Shown piece by piece: positions 46,352 through 54,947 of a DNA stretch of 64,000 bases. The position numbers and the translations under genes are program-made. The notes under the pieces are model-generated. The model did no database searches, was not told the origin of the DNA, and saw only the letters and a list, made by a program, of their open reading frames with translations. The first letter of the stretch is position 1, and every line of letters starts with the position of its first letter. Origin of the DNA: UBA6059 sp965227155 (lineage in GTDB: Bacteria; Bacteroidota; Bacteroidia; Cytophagales; Cyclobacteriaceae); contig OZ245731.1 of the NCBI GenBank assembly GCA_965227155.1, positions 2,294,001-2,358,000 of the forward strand, given 5' to 3'.

Positions 46352-46403
46352 GACAATTTGTCATGAGAATTATCTGAAATCCTAATTATTAGGACAACTT
46401 GTC
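46352..46403. promoter_or_regulatory. Paired GACAA-N-TTGTC palindromes between clpB and the ion channel
   Basis: GACAATTTGTC (46352-46362) and GACAACTTGTC (46393-46403) are near-identical palindromes with centres 41 bp apart, about four helical turns. Overlapping the second is a further perfect palindrome, TCCTAAT-T-ATTAGGA (46380-46394). They lie in the 168-bp gap between the divergent clpB and ion channel genes, so a regulator could control either or both. No known Bacteroidota operator is recognised. Confidence 0.5.
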
Positions 46404-46435
46404 TGATAAATCTTCAAAACTCTATAACCTGATTA

Positions 46436-47224
46436 TTGAAGAGATTTTATAATTTCAAACCCCAATTCGTTACGTATTGGCGATTCATCAGCCCTATTAT
46501 GAGAAAATTTGATCTGTTACTTCTTGTACTTTCTATCTATGTGGTCATCGAGTTATACCTCGGTACGGTCATAGATTATCCGCCGGTAGTGGTGGAAGTA
46601 ACGTTCTGGATGGATATTCTCATATGTGCTGTTTTTCAGTTTGATTTTTGGCGCGGCTATATCAAGGCTGATAATAAATGGCTTTTCGTCCGTTACAACT
46701 GGATAGATTTTATTTCTTCCATTCCAATGGTAGGAGCATTGCGGGTAGGTAGATTGGTTAAAGTTTTCCGGATCCTGCGAGTGGTCAGGTCGGCCAAATA
46801 TCTTTTCAAATTTTTCAGTGCCAGGAATTCATTCGGGTCGCTCAGAAACTTATCCCTACTCAGCATAATCATTATCCTCCTTTTTACACTTAGTATCTAC
46901 CATTCAGAGCATAAGATCAACCCTGAGATTCAAACACTCGGTGACTCACTCTGGTGGACCACCATTACTACTATCTCGGTGGGGTTTTTACAGGATATAG
47001 CACCTGTATCAGTAGTAGGTAAATTTATCTCGGTCATACTGTTGCTTTTGGGTATGATCATCTTTAGTACGTTGATCGGAGCCATTACAGATTATTTTAT
47101 CGAAGATGAGGATATTAATGATAATGTAAGGCTATTGAGTAATCAGATCGAAAAAATGTCTGATAAAATAGATGACCTAACCAAGCGGCTTGATGAGGTC
47201 AAGAAAAAGCTGGATGATAATTGA
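46436..47224 (+). CDS. Voltage-gated-type cation channel with atypical selectivity filter
   Basis: 262 residues if translation starts at the TTG at 46436; an ATG at 46499 would remove 21 residues that are not needed for the fold. Six transmembrane segments of the ion-transport family are visible, with an S4-like basic helix (RVGRLVKVFRILRVVRS) near 100-117, a pore helix WWTTITT near 173-179, and a C-terminal coiled coil (about 230-262). The expected potassium filter TTVGYGD is replaced by T-I-S-V-G-F-L-Q-D (179-187): SVGF is intact, but the last Gly is replaced by Leu-Gln. Ion selectivity is therefore uncertain. It is divergent from clpB. Confidence 0.82.
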   Translation: MKRFYNFKPQFVTYWRFISPIMRKFDLLLLVLSIYVVIELYLGTVIDYPPVVVEVTFWMDILICAVFQFDFWRGYIKADNKWLFVRYNWIDFISSIPMVGALRVGRLVKVFRILRVVRSAKYLFKFFSARNSFGSLRNLSLLSIIIILLFTLSIYHSEHKINPEIQTLGDSLWWTTITTISVGFLQDIAPVSVVGKFISVILLLLGMIIFSTLIGAITDYFIEDEDINDNVRLLSNQIEKMSDKIDDLTKRLDEVKKKLDDN

Positions 47225-47371
47225 CTTCATTGTCTTCTACCAATATTATTTTTCTTAACAGTTAAGAGAGGCAAAACCATACCAGATTCCAGGGATAGGG
47301 AATGCTACATATTCAAATGCAAATAGTATTTTTAAAGTTTACTATTTGTATTATATGAATTGAAACGATAC

Positions 47372-48505
47372 ATGCATAAAAATCAAGATAACCATCGCCG
47401 TAAGTTCCTTAAGCATGTAGCTGTAGGTGGAACTGCCTTGGGTGCATCCTCCTTATTTGCCTCATGTGGCAATGAAGGTAAAGAAAAAGTAAGGGAAGGT
47501 CCTTACATCAATTTCAACAACACCTACAGGTGGAAGATGGTCACTACCTGGCCGCCAAACTTCCCGGTGGTAGGGGAAGGTTGTAACCTCATGGCTGAAT
47601 GGGTAAAGCAGATGTCAGGAGGAAGAATGGAAATAGAAGTTTATGGTGGCGGTGAACTCATTCCTTCTCTTGAATGCTTTGATGCTGTGCGGAATGGAGC
47701 TGTAGAATTGGGCCATGGTGCTAGCTATTATTGGGCCGGCAAGGTACCTGCGGGTCAGTTTTTTTCTTCTGTGCCCTTTGGCATGAATGCCCAGCAAATG
47801 TTTGCCTGGATTATTTCAGGTGGAGGCCTAACACTATGGGAAGAATTGTATGAGCCTTTCGGCCTGATTCCCATCCCGGGAGGAAATACAGGACTGCAAA
47901 TGGGTGGCTGGTTTAATAAAGAGATCAATACCATAGAAGATATCAAGGGCTTGAAAATGCGCATTCCCGGTCTTGGTGGGAAGGTACTGGCAGCAGCCGG
48001 TGGTACATCGGTAACAGTAGCCGGTGGTGAGATTTATACCAACCTGGAACGGGGTGTTTTAGATGCTACCGAATGGATAGGACCTTATCATGATTACCTG
48101 ATGGGCTTCCATGAGGTAGCTGACTATTATTATTATCCGGGTTGGCATGAGCCAGGTACTGTATTGGAACTCACTGTCAATAAAGAAAAATTTGAAGCCC
48201 TCCCCAGCGATCTCAGGGAAATCATCAGGATAGCAGCCTATCGCATTAATCATTGGATGTGGACTGAATTTGATGCAAAGAACAGTATTTACCTGAAGAA
48301 AATACGAGAAGAAGGATCTACAGAGATTAAGGCATTTCCTCAGCCGGTGTTGGACGCTCTCAAGCAAAGTACCGCGGCGGTACTTGACGAAATGGTTGCC
48401 AATGACCCTCAAGCAGCCAAAATTTATCAGGCCTATCAGGGTTTTCGCAAATCTATTCAGGACTGGTCTGAGATCAGCGATAAGATGTATTATCAGGCGA
48501 ATTAG
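47372..48505 (+). CDS. dctP: TRAP transporter substrate-binding protein DctP (2-oxoacid/TakP-like)
   Basis: 377 residues from the ATG at 47372; an upstream TTG is less likely. The N-terminus carries a Tat-type motif (RRKFLKHVAVGG) followed by a lipobox-like LFASC, so it is exported and probably anchored. The binding-protein fold is marked by WKMVTTWPPNFPVVGEG, RMEIEVYGGGELIPSLE, GLKMRIPGLGGKV and EWIGPYHDYLMGF, then YYYYPGWHEPGT, features of the TakP/2-oxoacid branch. It delivers ligand to the DctQ/DctM permease. Here it is convergent with the permease genes instead of sharing an operon. Ligand is inferred, not shown. Confidence 0.9.
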   Translation: MHKNQDNHRRKFLKHVAVGGTALGASSLFASCGNEGKEKVREGPYINFNNTYRWKMVTTWPPNFPVVGEGCNLMAEWVKQMSGGRMEIEVYGGGELIPSLECFDAVRNGAVELGHGASYYWAGKVPAGQFFSSVPFGMNAQQMFAWIISGGGLTLWEELYEPFGLIPIPGGNTGLQMGGWFNKEINTIEDIKGLKMRIPGLGGKVLAAAGGTSVTVAGGEIYTNLERGVLDATEWIGPYHDYLMGFHEVADYYYYPGWHEPGTVLELTVNKEKFEALPSDLREIIRIAAYRINHWMWTEFDAKNSIYLKKIREEGSTEIKAFPQPVLDALKQSTAAVLDEMVANDPQAAKIYQAYQGFRKSIQDWSEISDKMYYQAN

Positions 48506-48508
48506 GAA

Positions 48509-49432
48509 TTAATCCAATTCAAAATGCTGCCGATGATCAAAGACCAGGTTTGCTAAAAATTTTTGACCAGATGCATTGAGATGGATATCATCCCAAATAT
48601 GATCTGGTGAAAGACCATGATGTAAATCCTGAATCAATGGAATCTGATGTTTGGAGAACAGCTCAATGATTTGCTCGCCTTTTGAATTATATGAACCTGC
48701 CTTTAGTTCATTCAAAGATGCATGCAGTACAACCAGCAGTGGCATACTCCTGGTTTTACTGTAAGCTATGAAGTCCTCAAACCCTGAGTTTACCGAATCG
48801 CTATGCGGCTCTTTGAGGTGAAGCTCATCCAAAAAGTCGATTTCCAAAAATCCCAGGCGATTTGAATATTTGGGCATTAAATATCTGGTAAAGGCCTCCT
48901 CAATAGCAAATAAATGCTGCTCCTTTGGATATCTTGCATCAATGCCGACCCTTTTTTCAAAAGCCATGTTATCGGTCAGGTCTTTGGAGTTGACAACCAA
49001 CAGTATGGCTTGTGCGTCAAAGTTGCCGTGTTCTTTTAAATAAGCATAGGCATTATCAGGCCCCCAACCACCCGATGAGATATTCAGAACCTGAACTTTC
49101 GTTCTGTAGAATTCGGTAAACCAATCCGTTAATAGTGTAGTGGCAAGAGAGTCGTGATCAATCATGGTTCCACCATTGATTATGGAGTCGCCAAAGCCTA
49201 AGATTTTGATTGCTGCAGTATCCACAGCCGCTGAACGCATAGAATACTGATTGTAAATAATCGTATTGCCGAACCGCTCACGTTGCTGGTTAGGTTGAGC
49301 GATATATTCATAATGCTCATCTTCCATCATCAACACTGCATCTCCAAAGCCTAACCCCAGCCGCAGCACGAGCTCTGTAAATATGAGTATCAGAGCAATA
49401 CTTAGAATAAAGTAGGAGGTTTTTTTAGTCAT
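48509..49432 (-). CDS. SGNH/GDSL-type hydrolase, membrane anchored
   Basis: 307 residues with an N-terminal hydrophobic anchor (about 6-25). SGNH blocks are visible: GFGDSIINGG with the nucleophile Ser, SSGGWGPDN, VVNSKDLTDN with the block III Asn, and DDIHLNASG with the catalytic Asp and His. It probably acts as an esterase or deacetylase outside the cell membrane. The gene lies between the convergent dctP (3 bases away) and dctM (10 bases), and is co-directional with dctQ-dctM. It may process the TRAP substrate, but that link rests only on gene order. Confidence 0.75.
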   Translation of the reverse strand: MTKKTSYFILSIALILIFTELVLRLGLGFGDAVLMMEDEHYEYIAQPNQQRERFGNTIIYNQYSMRSAAVDTAAIKILGFGDSIINGGTMIDHDSLATTLLTDWFTEFYRTKVQVLNISSGGWGPDNAYAYLKEHGNFDAQAILLVVNSKDLTDNMAFEKRVGIDARYPKEQHLFAIEEAFTRYLMPKYSNRLGFLEIDFLDELHLKEPHSDSVNSGFEDFIAYSKTRSMPLLVVLHASLNELKAGSYNSKGEQIIELFSKHQIPLIQDLHHGLSPDHIWDDIHLNASGQKFLANLVFDHRQHFELD

Positions 49433-49442
49433 ATTACAGCGC

Positions 49443-50765
49443 TCAATTCCCTTTCAAATATTCAGGCAAAAAAGTCACAATCTCAGGGAAGGCTACAATC
49501 ATGCCTAAGAAAATAAGTTGAATGATTACAAAGGGGATAATGCCCCGATAAAGGTCACTGGTTTTAACTTCTGGAGGTGCAACCCCTTTTAAGTAGAAAA
49601 GAGAGAAGCCAAAGGGAGGTGTCAAAAAGCTGGTTTGCAGGTTTATGGCCAGCAAAATACCTACCCAGAGCAGGTCAATACCAAGAGCTACAAAAATAGG
49701 CGCTACCACCGGTACAATGATGAAAATGATCTCTATGAAATCGATAAAGAAGCCCGCAATAAACACCGCTACCATGACCACAAAAAGAAAAAGTGCCGGA
49801 CTCAGCTCAGCCTGTGTGATCATTTGAATAAGCGTTTGATCACCGCCCAATGCCCTGAAGATTAATGAAAAGCTGGTGGCACCGACCAGAATAATAAAGA
49901 CCATGCAGGTGAGATAAGTGGTTTCCAGCATGGTAGCTTTCAATATGCCCAAATTAAATTTCTTTTGAACTACCGTAAGCAGCATGGCACCCATGGCACC
50001 TACACCTGCCGCTTCAGTGGGAGATGCAATGCCGGCAAAAATGGACCCCAATACAGCCAGAATAAGTAGGAAGGGAAGCAGAAAGGCCTTAAAAACCTTT
50101 GAAAAAGTATCGCCCTGACGAAAGGCTTTGATTTCCTCGGCAGGCATAGGGGGGGCCTTTTCAGGTCTTACGAATGCCATACCCACTATATATAGCAAAT
50201 AAAAAACGACCAGCAGAATACCGGGAATAAGGGCTGCGGTAAACAAATCACCTACAGAGATATTCAGTACGCTACCCAGTAGTACTAGCACTACCGAAGG
50301 AGGTATAATCTGACCCAGAGTTCCGGAACTCGCAATGGTGCCGGTAGCGAGTCCGGCTGAGTACCCCCGCTTCAGCATGGTAGGTAAGCTAATTAGCCCC
50401 ATGGTTACCACCGTGGCGCCTACAATGCCGGTAGAAGCTGCCAACATAGCACCTACCACTACTACCGATATCGCTAGTCCTCCTTTGAAGCGCCCAAAAA
50501 GCAGCGCCATGGTTTCAAGTAGGTTTTCAGCAATACCGGATTTTTCCAGCATAATGCCCATAAAAATGAAAAGGGGTACGGCCAGCAGTACAAAGTTGTT
50601 CATGGTGCCGTAAATCCGGAGAGAAACCAGATAGAAGAAATCAACATCATAAACAATAAGGCCGGTAAGCACTGACAGCCCGCCCAGGGTAAAAGCCACC
50701 GGATAGCCGAATAAAATGATCACCAATATCAGCCCAAACAGAACAAAAGGAAGGTATTCAAGCAT
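49443..50765 (-). CDS. TRAP transporter large permease subunit DctM
   Basis: 440 residues, the usual DctM length, with about 12 transmembrane segments. Family landmarks are PVAFTLGG, AVPLFIFMGIMLEKSG, ASTGIVGATVVTMGLISLP, TGTIASSGTLGQIIPPSVVLVL and AGIASPTEAAGVGA, with the C-terminal LTPPFGFSLFYLKGVAP. It moves the substrate across the inner membrane with sodium. Its start overlaps the end of dctQ by 8 bases, so translation is coupled. It is followed by the SGNH gene. Confidence 0.95.
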   Translation of the reverse strand: MLEYLPFVLFGLILVIILFGYPVAFTLGGLSVLTGLIVYDVDFFYLVSLRIYGTMNNFVLLAVPLFIFMGIMLEKSGIAENLLETMALLFGRFKGGLAISVVVVGAMLAASTGIVGATVVTMGLISLPTMLKRGYSAGLATGTIASSGTLGQIIPPSVVLVLLGSVLNISVGDLFTAALIPGILLVVFYLLYIVGMAFVRPEKAPPMPAEEIKAFRQGDTFSKVFKAFLLPFLLILAVLGSIFAGIASPTEAAGVGAMGAMLLTVVQKKFNLGILKATMLETTYLTCMVFIILVGATSFSLIFRALGGDQTLIQMITQAELSPALFLFVVMVAVFIAGFFIDFIEIIFIIVPVVAPIFVALGIDLLWVGILLAINLQTSFLTPPFGFSLFYLKGVAPPEVKTSDLYRGIIPFVIIQLIFLGMIVAFPEIVTFLPEYLKGN

Positions 50766-51261
50766 GGTCTGTTGGGTTAGAAAGTGCTTTAACCTCTTTC
50801 AGTAACTCGGCAATGCCCTGCAGAAAAAGGAGCAGAAAGCCAATGGGGATCACAGACTTGATGATAAATCGGTAGCGCAATCCTCCTGGGTCAGGACTTG
50901 ATTCATTCATGGCATATGCATCGGTAACAAAAGGAATGGAAGTGATAAACACCACGTAACAGAAGGGCAGCAGAAAGAATATTGTACCTATGATATTGAC
51001 CCAGGCCTGTTGTTTTCTGGAAAATCGCGCATAAAACACATCCACACGCACATGTTTGTCTTTGCGTAAGGTGTAGGCTGCCCCCAGCATAAAAATGGCT
51101 GCAAATAGGTGCCACTCCATTTCGAAAAGCCCCGAAGTGCTAAAATCGAATAAATAGCGGAGGGCCACGTCTACGCAAATCAAGAGCACAAGCACAAAGG
51201 TTAACCATGATATGGCCCTACCAATGAAACTGTTTAATTGATCGATGGCTTTTATTATCAT
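50758..51261 (-). CDS. TRAP transporter small permease subunit DctQ
   Basis: 167 residues from the ATG at 51261 (the open frame runs 11 codons further to a TTG). It has four transmembrane helices with the DctQ landmarks DVALRYLFDFSTSGLFEMEWHLF, quoted in part as DVALRYLF and FEMEWHLF, then LRKDKHVRVDVFY. It is the non-pore subunit that pairs with DctM. It is first in the leftward operon dctQ-dctM-SGNH. The partner binding protein gene lies at the far end in the opposite direction. Confidence 0.93.
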   Translation of the reverse strand: MIIKAIDQLNSFIGRAISWLTFVLVLLICVDVALRYLFDFSTSGLFEMEWHLFAAIFMLGAAYTLRKDKHVRVDVFYARFSRKQQAWVNIIGTIFFLLPFCYVVFITSIPFVTDAYAMNESSPDPGGLRYRFIIKSVIPIGFLLLFLQGIAELLKEVKALSNPTDHA

Positions 51262-51359
51262 TTCACTAAAAATTGAGTTGGAAAAGTTATTCAATGCCGA
51301 TAAGCTTTACAATCTCAAAAACAATTCTTAAACTCGAAGATTAGTAACCAGCTAAAATT

Positions 51360-52490
51360 ATGATTTTCAGGAAGATTGTCTTTTTGTGCACGCTTGCACT
51401 CCTATTTTTTTCAAAGACTCAGGCCCAATTCGAGGTATTTGGATCCATAGAAGGGTACGTTTATGATAGTTTGACCAAAGAACCGGTCATTGGTGCCAAT
51501 GTATTTATCAATAACTCAACCATAGGTGCTGCTACAGATATTGACGGTAAGTATTTTATTGAGCGGGTTCGACCCGGTGAGTTTGAGTTGGTATTTTCCC
51601 ACGTCACTTATGACTATCGCACTAAGCCTATTATTGTGGAATCGGGAGCTTTCATGGAGGTGAACATGACATTAATGCCTAATATCAGAGAGCTCGCTGA
51701 AGTAACGATCGAAGGCGGTAGTAATAGGGAGTGGAAAAGAAGTCTAGGCTTTTTCGAAAAGTATTTTTTAGGTACCAGCCTCAATGCCAACAAATGCGAG
51801 ATCCGGAATCCTGAGGTGCTCGATTTTCAATTTGATCCGGTAACCAAAGTAACCAATGTGATTGCCGAGGATGAGTTGGTGATTGATAATGAAGCCCTTG
51901 GGTATACCATTTATTATGTGCTGGAGCGCTTCGAGTTTGATAACGATTATAAAATTATGCTTGGCAAAAGCAGGTTTGAGGAAATGGAGGCTCCCGATGA
52001 TAAAACGGAGAAAAAATGGGCGAAGGAAAGGCAGCGTACCTATGAGGGCTCTATCCAGCATTTTTTCAAAGCTTTGGTAAACGATGAATTGGAGAAAAAC
52101 GGTTTTAAAATTTACCGGCTCGATAAGTTGCCGCAGGTACCTGATGAACCTCGATATGTAGCCAAACCTCAGCAGCTGATGACTTTTGGAGGGCTCGATA
52201 TGAAGCGAAAAGTCTATTTCCCGGGTGTGCTGGAAGTGATCTTTGAAAATGAATCAGAACCATTAGCCTATCGAAATCACGTCACCGACACGCAAGGCGA
52301 TGCACGTAAGGTGAATATCCAGACGATAGAATCAGGTTCATCACAGACTTCCATGATACAGCTTAGGGGCAAGCCTCTGGAAGTAGACAATGTGGGCTAT
52401 ATCTATAATCCAACAGATTACATTGTATACGGATATTGGGCCTGGGAAAGAATGGCAGAGTTGATGCCGTTTGACTATAAGCCTCAATGA
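51360..52490 (+). CDS. CarboxypepD_reg-like domain protein, exported
   Basis: 376 residues with a signal peptide (ending SKTQAQ). A carboxypeptidase-regulatory-like beta-sandwich (about 28-110; GSIEGYVYDSLTKEPVIGAN, GAATDIDGKYFIERV) is followed by an uncharacterised C-terminal region (about 115-376) starting WKRSLGFFEKYFLGTS with a conserved Cys (NANKCEIRNPEVLDF). This layout is common in Bacteroidota and is probably periplasmic or tied to the outer membrane. It has no TonB plug or barrel. The rlmN gene starts 18 bases after the stop, with a likely promoter overlapping this gene's end. Confidence 0.8.
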   Translation: MIFRKIVFLCTLALLFFSKTQAQFEVFGSIEGYVYDSLTKEPVIGANVFINNSTIGAATDIDGKYFIERVRPGEFELVFSHVTYDYRTKPIIVESGAFMEVNMTLMPNIRELAEVTIEGGSNREWKRSLGFFEKYFLGTSLNANKCEIRNPEVLDFQFDPVTKVTNVIAEDELVIDNEALGYTIYYVLERFEFDNDYKIMLGKSRFEEMEAPDDKTEKKWAKERQRTYEGSIQHFFKALVNDELEKNGFKIYRLDKLPQVPDEPRYVAKPQQLMTFGGLDMKRKVYFPGVLEVIFENESEPLAYRNHVTDTQGDARKVNIQTIESGSSQTSMIQLRGKPLEVDNVGYIYNPTDYIVYGYWAWERMAELMPFDYKPQ

Positions 52491-52504
52491 TTTAGCTATC
52501 TTTG
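52470..52504 (+). promoter_or_regulatory. Promoter of rlmN (TTTG-N23-TATCTTTG)
   Basis: TTTG at 52470-52473 and TATCTTTG at 52497-52504 match the Bacteroidota consensus TTTG / TAnnTTTG exactly, with a 23-bp spacer at the upper limit. The -7 element ends only 4 bases before the rlmN ATG at 52509, so the message would be nearly leaderless. Confidence 0.65.
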
Positions 52505-52508
52505 CATC

Positions 52509-53570
52509 ATGCAGGGTGCGAAGAAACAGGACATCAGAAAGCTATCATTAGATCAACTGAAGGCCGCTTTGGTCGAAATTGGTGAAAAGCCATTTCGAGC
52601 GAAGCAGATTTATGAATGGCTATGGCAAAAATCCGCAGGCTCATTTGAGGAAATGACCAATCTTTCCAAAAACCTGCGTGAGCGCCTACAGGAAATTTAC
52701 GCCATTCTGCCATTGGAAGTGTCTCAAAAGCAGGTCAGCAGCGATAAAACCATCAAATCTACTTTCAGGCTTTTTGACCAGCATCTGGTGGAGGGAGTAT
52801 TGATTCCTGCTGACAACCGGATGACAGCCTGTGTTTCCTCACAGGTGGGCTGCTCGCTGAGCTGCAAATTTTGCGCTACCGGCTATATGGATCGCAAAAG
52901 AAACCTGGAAGCCGGAGAAATCTACGATCAGGTGGTAGCGATAGCCCGGCAATCTGAGGAGCATTATCAACAGCCGCTTTCCAACATAGTATATATGGGG
53001 ATGGGGGAGCCTTTGTTGAATTATAAAAACGTATTGCAATCTGTAGAGCACATCACTTCGCCGGAAGGCCTGGGTATGTCACCAAAGAGGATAACAGTTT
53101 CTACTGCTGGCATTGCCAAAATGATCAAAAAATTAGGTGATGACGAGGTAAAGTTCAACCTGGCCCTTTCTCTCCATGCTGCTAATGATGCCAAACGCGA
53201 CCAGATCATGCCCATTAATGAAACCAATACCCTGGAAGCGCTAAAAGAGGCATTGCAATATTTTTACAGCAAAACAGGTTCAAAAATCACCTTCGAGTAT
53301 ATTCTTTTTTATGGCTTTAATGATACCCTGGAAGATGCTGCGGAACTCTATGCCTTTACCCGGCATGTGCCCAGCAAAGTCAATATCATAGAATATAATC
53401 CGATTGAGGAGGCAAGCTACCGAAAGCCAGATCCACAGACGATAGATCGATTTGCAGCCTACCTGGAAGATAGAGGAGTGGTCGTAAATGTGCGCAGAAG
53501 TCGCGGTAAGGATATAGATGCCGCCTGCGGTCAGCTGGCCAACAAAGACAAAACCAAATTGTCTGTCTGA
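52509..53570 (+). CDS. rlmN: 23S rRNA/tRNA (adenine-C2)-methyltransferase RlmN
   Basis: 353 residues. A radical-SAM enzyme that methylates C2 of A2503 in 23S rRNA and A37 in some tRNAs. The cluster motif is C115-x3-C119-x2-C122 (CSLSCKFC). The two catalytic Cys residues match E. coli C118 and C355: C108 in TACVSSQVG and C340 in DAACGQL. An N-terminal helical RNA-binding domain (about 1-95; GEKPFRAKQIYEWLW) and the YMGMGEPLLN and ALSLHAAND blocks are present. The start at 52509 fits the family N-terminus. A small membrane-protein gene follows 12 bases downstream. Confidence 0.97.
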   Translation: MQGAKKQDIRKLSLDQLKAALVEIGEKPFRAKQIYEWLWQKSAGSFEEMTNLSKNLRERLQEIYAILPLEVSQKQVSSDKTIKSTFRLFDQHLVEGVLIPADNRMTACVSSQVGCSLSCKFCATGYMDRKRNLEAGEIYDQVVAIARQSEEHYQQPLSNIVYMGMGEPLLNYKNVLQSVEHITSPEGLGMSPKRITVSTAGIAKMIKKLGDDEVKFNLALSLHAANDAKRDQIMPINETNTLEALKEALQYFYSKTGSKITFEYILFYGFNDTLEDAAELYAFTRHVPSKVNIIEYNPIEEASYRKPDPQTIDRFAAYLEDRGVVVNVRRSRGKDIDAACGQLANKDKTKLSV

Positions 53571-53582
53571 GGTTTACCTTCC

Positions 53583-54032
53583 ATGAGTGACATTATTGCT
53601 GCGAGAATACTGCTTATAGTACTCGTTTTTTCTGCTTTTAACACCGGGCTAATTTGGCTGGTACAATTGGTGCATTATCCCGGCTTTCTCAAAATACCTG
53701 AGGTAGGCTACACAGCTTATCAGCAATTTCACATGCGTAGCATTTCCTTCATTGTGGCGCCATCTATGGTAGGTGAGCTATTTCTGAGCGGCATATTGCT
53801 GCTGAGTGCAAATTACTTATCCCTGCCCATGTATTGGATAAGCCTCATACTGCTGATGATTATTTGGGGGGTAACTTTTTTTGTGGCCGTGCCGCTTCAT
53901 GGTAGTCTTGTAAGTGGGTTTAATGCAGAGCGAATTACCTATTTGGTTAATGTCAACTGGGTAAGAACCATAAGCTGGACATTACGCACGATAGTTTTGG
54001 CGCTGGTTATACTGCCCTGGATAAAACCGTAG
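53583..54032 (+). CDS. Small integral membrane protein of unknown function
   Basis: 149 residues with four predicted transmembrane helices and little soluble sequence. Landmarks are LIWLVQLVHYPGFLKI with a conserved YPGF-like turn, YQQFHMRSISFIVAP and FFVAVPLHGSLV. The pattern (H-x-Y-P-x-F, a YxxFH in loop one, and P-H-G) resembles a widespread but uncharacterised bacterial membrane family. It follows rlmN by 12 bases, probably in the same transcript, and is convergent with the first rhomboid gene (2 bases). Confidence 0.7.
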   Translation: MSDIIAARILLIVLVFSAFNTGLIWLVQLVHYPGFLKIPEVGYTAYQQFHMRSISFIVAPSMVGELFLSGILLLSANYLSLPMYWISLILLMIIWGVTFFVAVPLHGSLVSGFNAERITYLVNVNWVRTISWTLRTIVLALVILPWIKP

Positions 54033-54034
54033 AG

Positions 54035-54946
54035 CTATTTCTTGCTGGCATTAAAGAGCTTCTGCTTTTCTTCCTTAGACAGGCTATCGTATCCTTTTTC
54101 TGAAATCTTATCCAGAATCGCATCAATTTCCTCCTGCTCAGTTTTGGTAGCCTTAGTCGTGCTGGCCTTTTTTGAGGTGGCCTTGGTCTTGGCATTACCA
54201 CGGTGGGTTACCTTGATTTTAGGGCTGGGTTTAAAGAGGTTTTTAAACCAATCAATGACCTGAATTACCGAGGTGCCTAAGTCATTGCCCTGCTGTAGCT
54301 GTTTGATGAAAAAGAAACCAACCACAGCACCGCCTATGTGCGCTAGTTCACCACCGGCATTGCTTCCAATAGTTCTGGAGAGCGACAAAAGCACATAAAA
54401 GAAAGCAATGTATTTAATTCTGACCGGTCCTAGAAATAGCAGGAAAAATGTATGATTAGGCATAAAAGTAGCCGCACCAACCACTACGGCAAATACACCT
54501 GCACTGGCACCAAGCATCAGCGATCCATCTACTCGATCAGCATAAAAGGGGATGATATTATAAATGAGCATGTAAAACAACCCACCAATGATGCCGCCAA
54601 TCACATAGAGGCTGATCAACCTGTCATTACCCAAGAAATCCATGATCAACCGCCCAAACCAATACAGAAAGAGCATATTGAATATGATATGCAGAAAGCC
54701 CTCGTGGGTAAAGAAATAGGTAATGATACTCCAGGGTTGGAAAATGAAGGTGGTGAAATCCGCAGGCAGCATGATGTAGCTTAGGATTTTTTCGTAGAGA
54801 TCGCTAAATCCCGAAATAACCAAAATTACCTTCAATAAAATCAACGCCACAAATACGATCACATTGATCAATATGATTTGGACAAGCCCATTGTTAGGCT
54901 TATCCCAGGCATTTTTAAAATCGTCAAATATTCCTGCGTTATTCAT
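54035..54946 (-). CDS. Rhomboid family intramembrane serine protease, copy with basic C-terminal tail
   Basis: 303 residues with six transmembrane helices. The serine dyad is visible: Ser in GASAGVFA and His in ELAHIGGAVVGF. The HEGFLHIIFNMLFLYWFG segment is the usual loop-one/TM2 region. A cytoplasmic-type Lys/Thr-rich tail (about 240-285) and an end segment ISEKGYDSLSKEEKQKLF follow, a conserved C-terminal feature of one Bacteroidota rhomboid type. It would cleave membrane-spanning substrates, which are unknown. It starts 1 base after the stop of the second rhomboid, so the two are co-translated. Confidence 0.93.
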   Translation of the reverse strand: MNNAGIFDDFKNAWDKPNNGLVQIILINVIVFVALILLKVILVISGFSDLYEKILSYIMLPADFTTFIFQPWSIITYFFTHEGFLHIIFNMLFLYWFGRLIMDFLGNDRLISLYVIGGIIGGLFYMLIYNIIPFYADRVDGSLMLGASAGVFAVVVGAATFMPNHTFFLLFLGPVRIKYIAFFYVLLSLSRTIGSNAGGELAHIGGAVVGFFFIKQLQQGNDLGTSVIQVIDWFKNLFKPSPKIKVTHRGNAKTKATSKKASTTKATKTEQEEIDAILDKISEKGYDSLSKEEKQKLFNASKK

Positions 54947-54947
54947 T

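Noticed and set aside
46268..46435. CIRCE (HrcA) or CtsR-type site before clpB
   Set aside because: No TTAGCACTC-N9-GAGTGCTAA or GGTCAAA repeats were found; only the GACAA-N-TTGTC pair is present.
47253..47267. Perfect palindrome TCTTAAC-A-GTTAAGA between the channel and dctP
   Set aside because: A 7+1+7 palindrome is expected a few times by chance in AT-rich 64 kb; a single copy with no repeat is not enough to call an operator.
51262..51294. TTG start for DctQ 11 codons upstream
   Set aside because: The ATG at 51261 fits the DctQ N-terminus better and needs no rare start.
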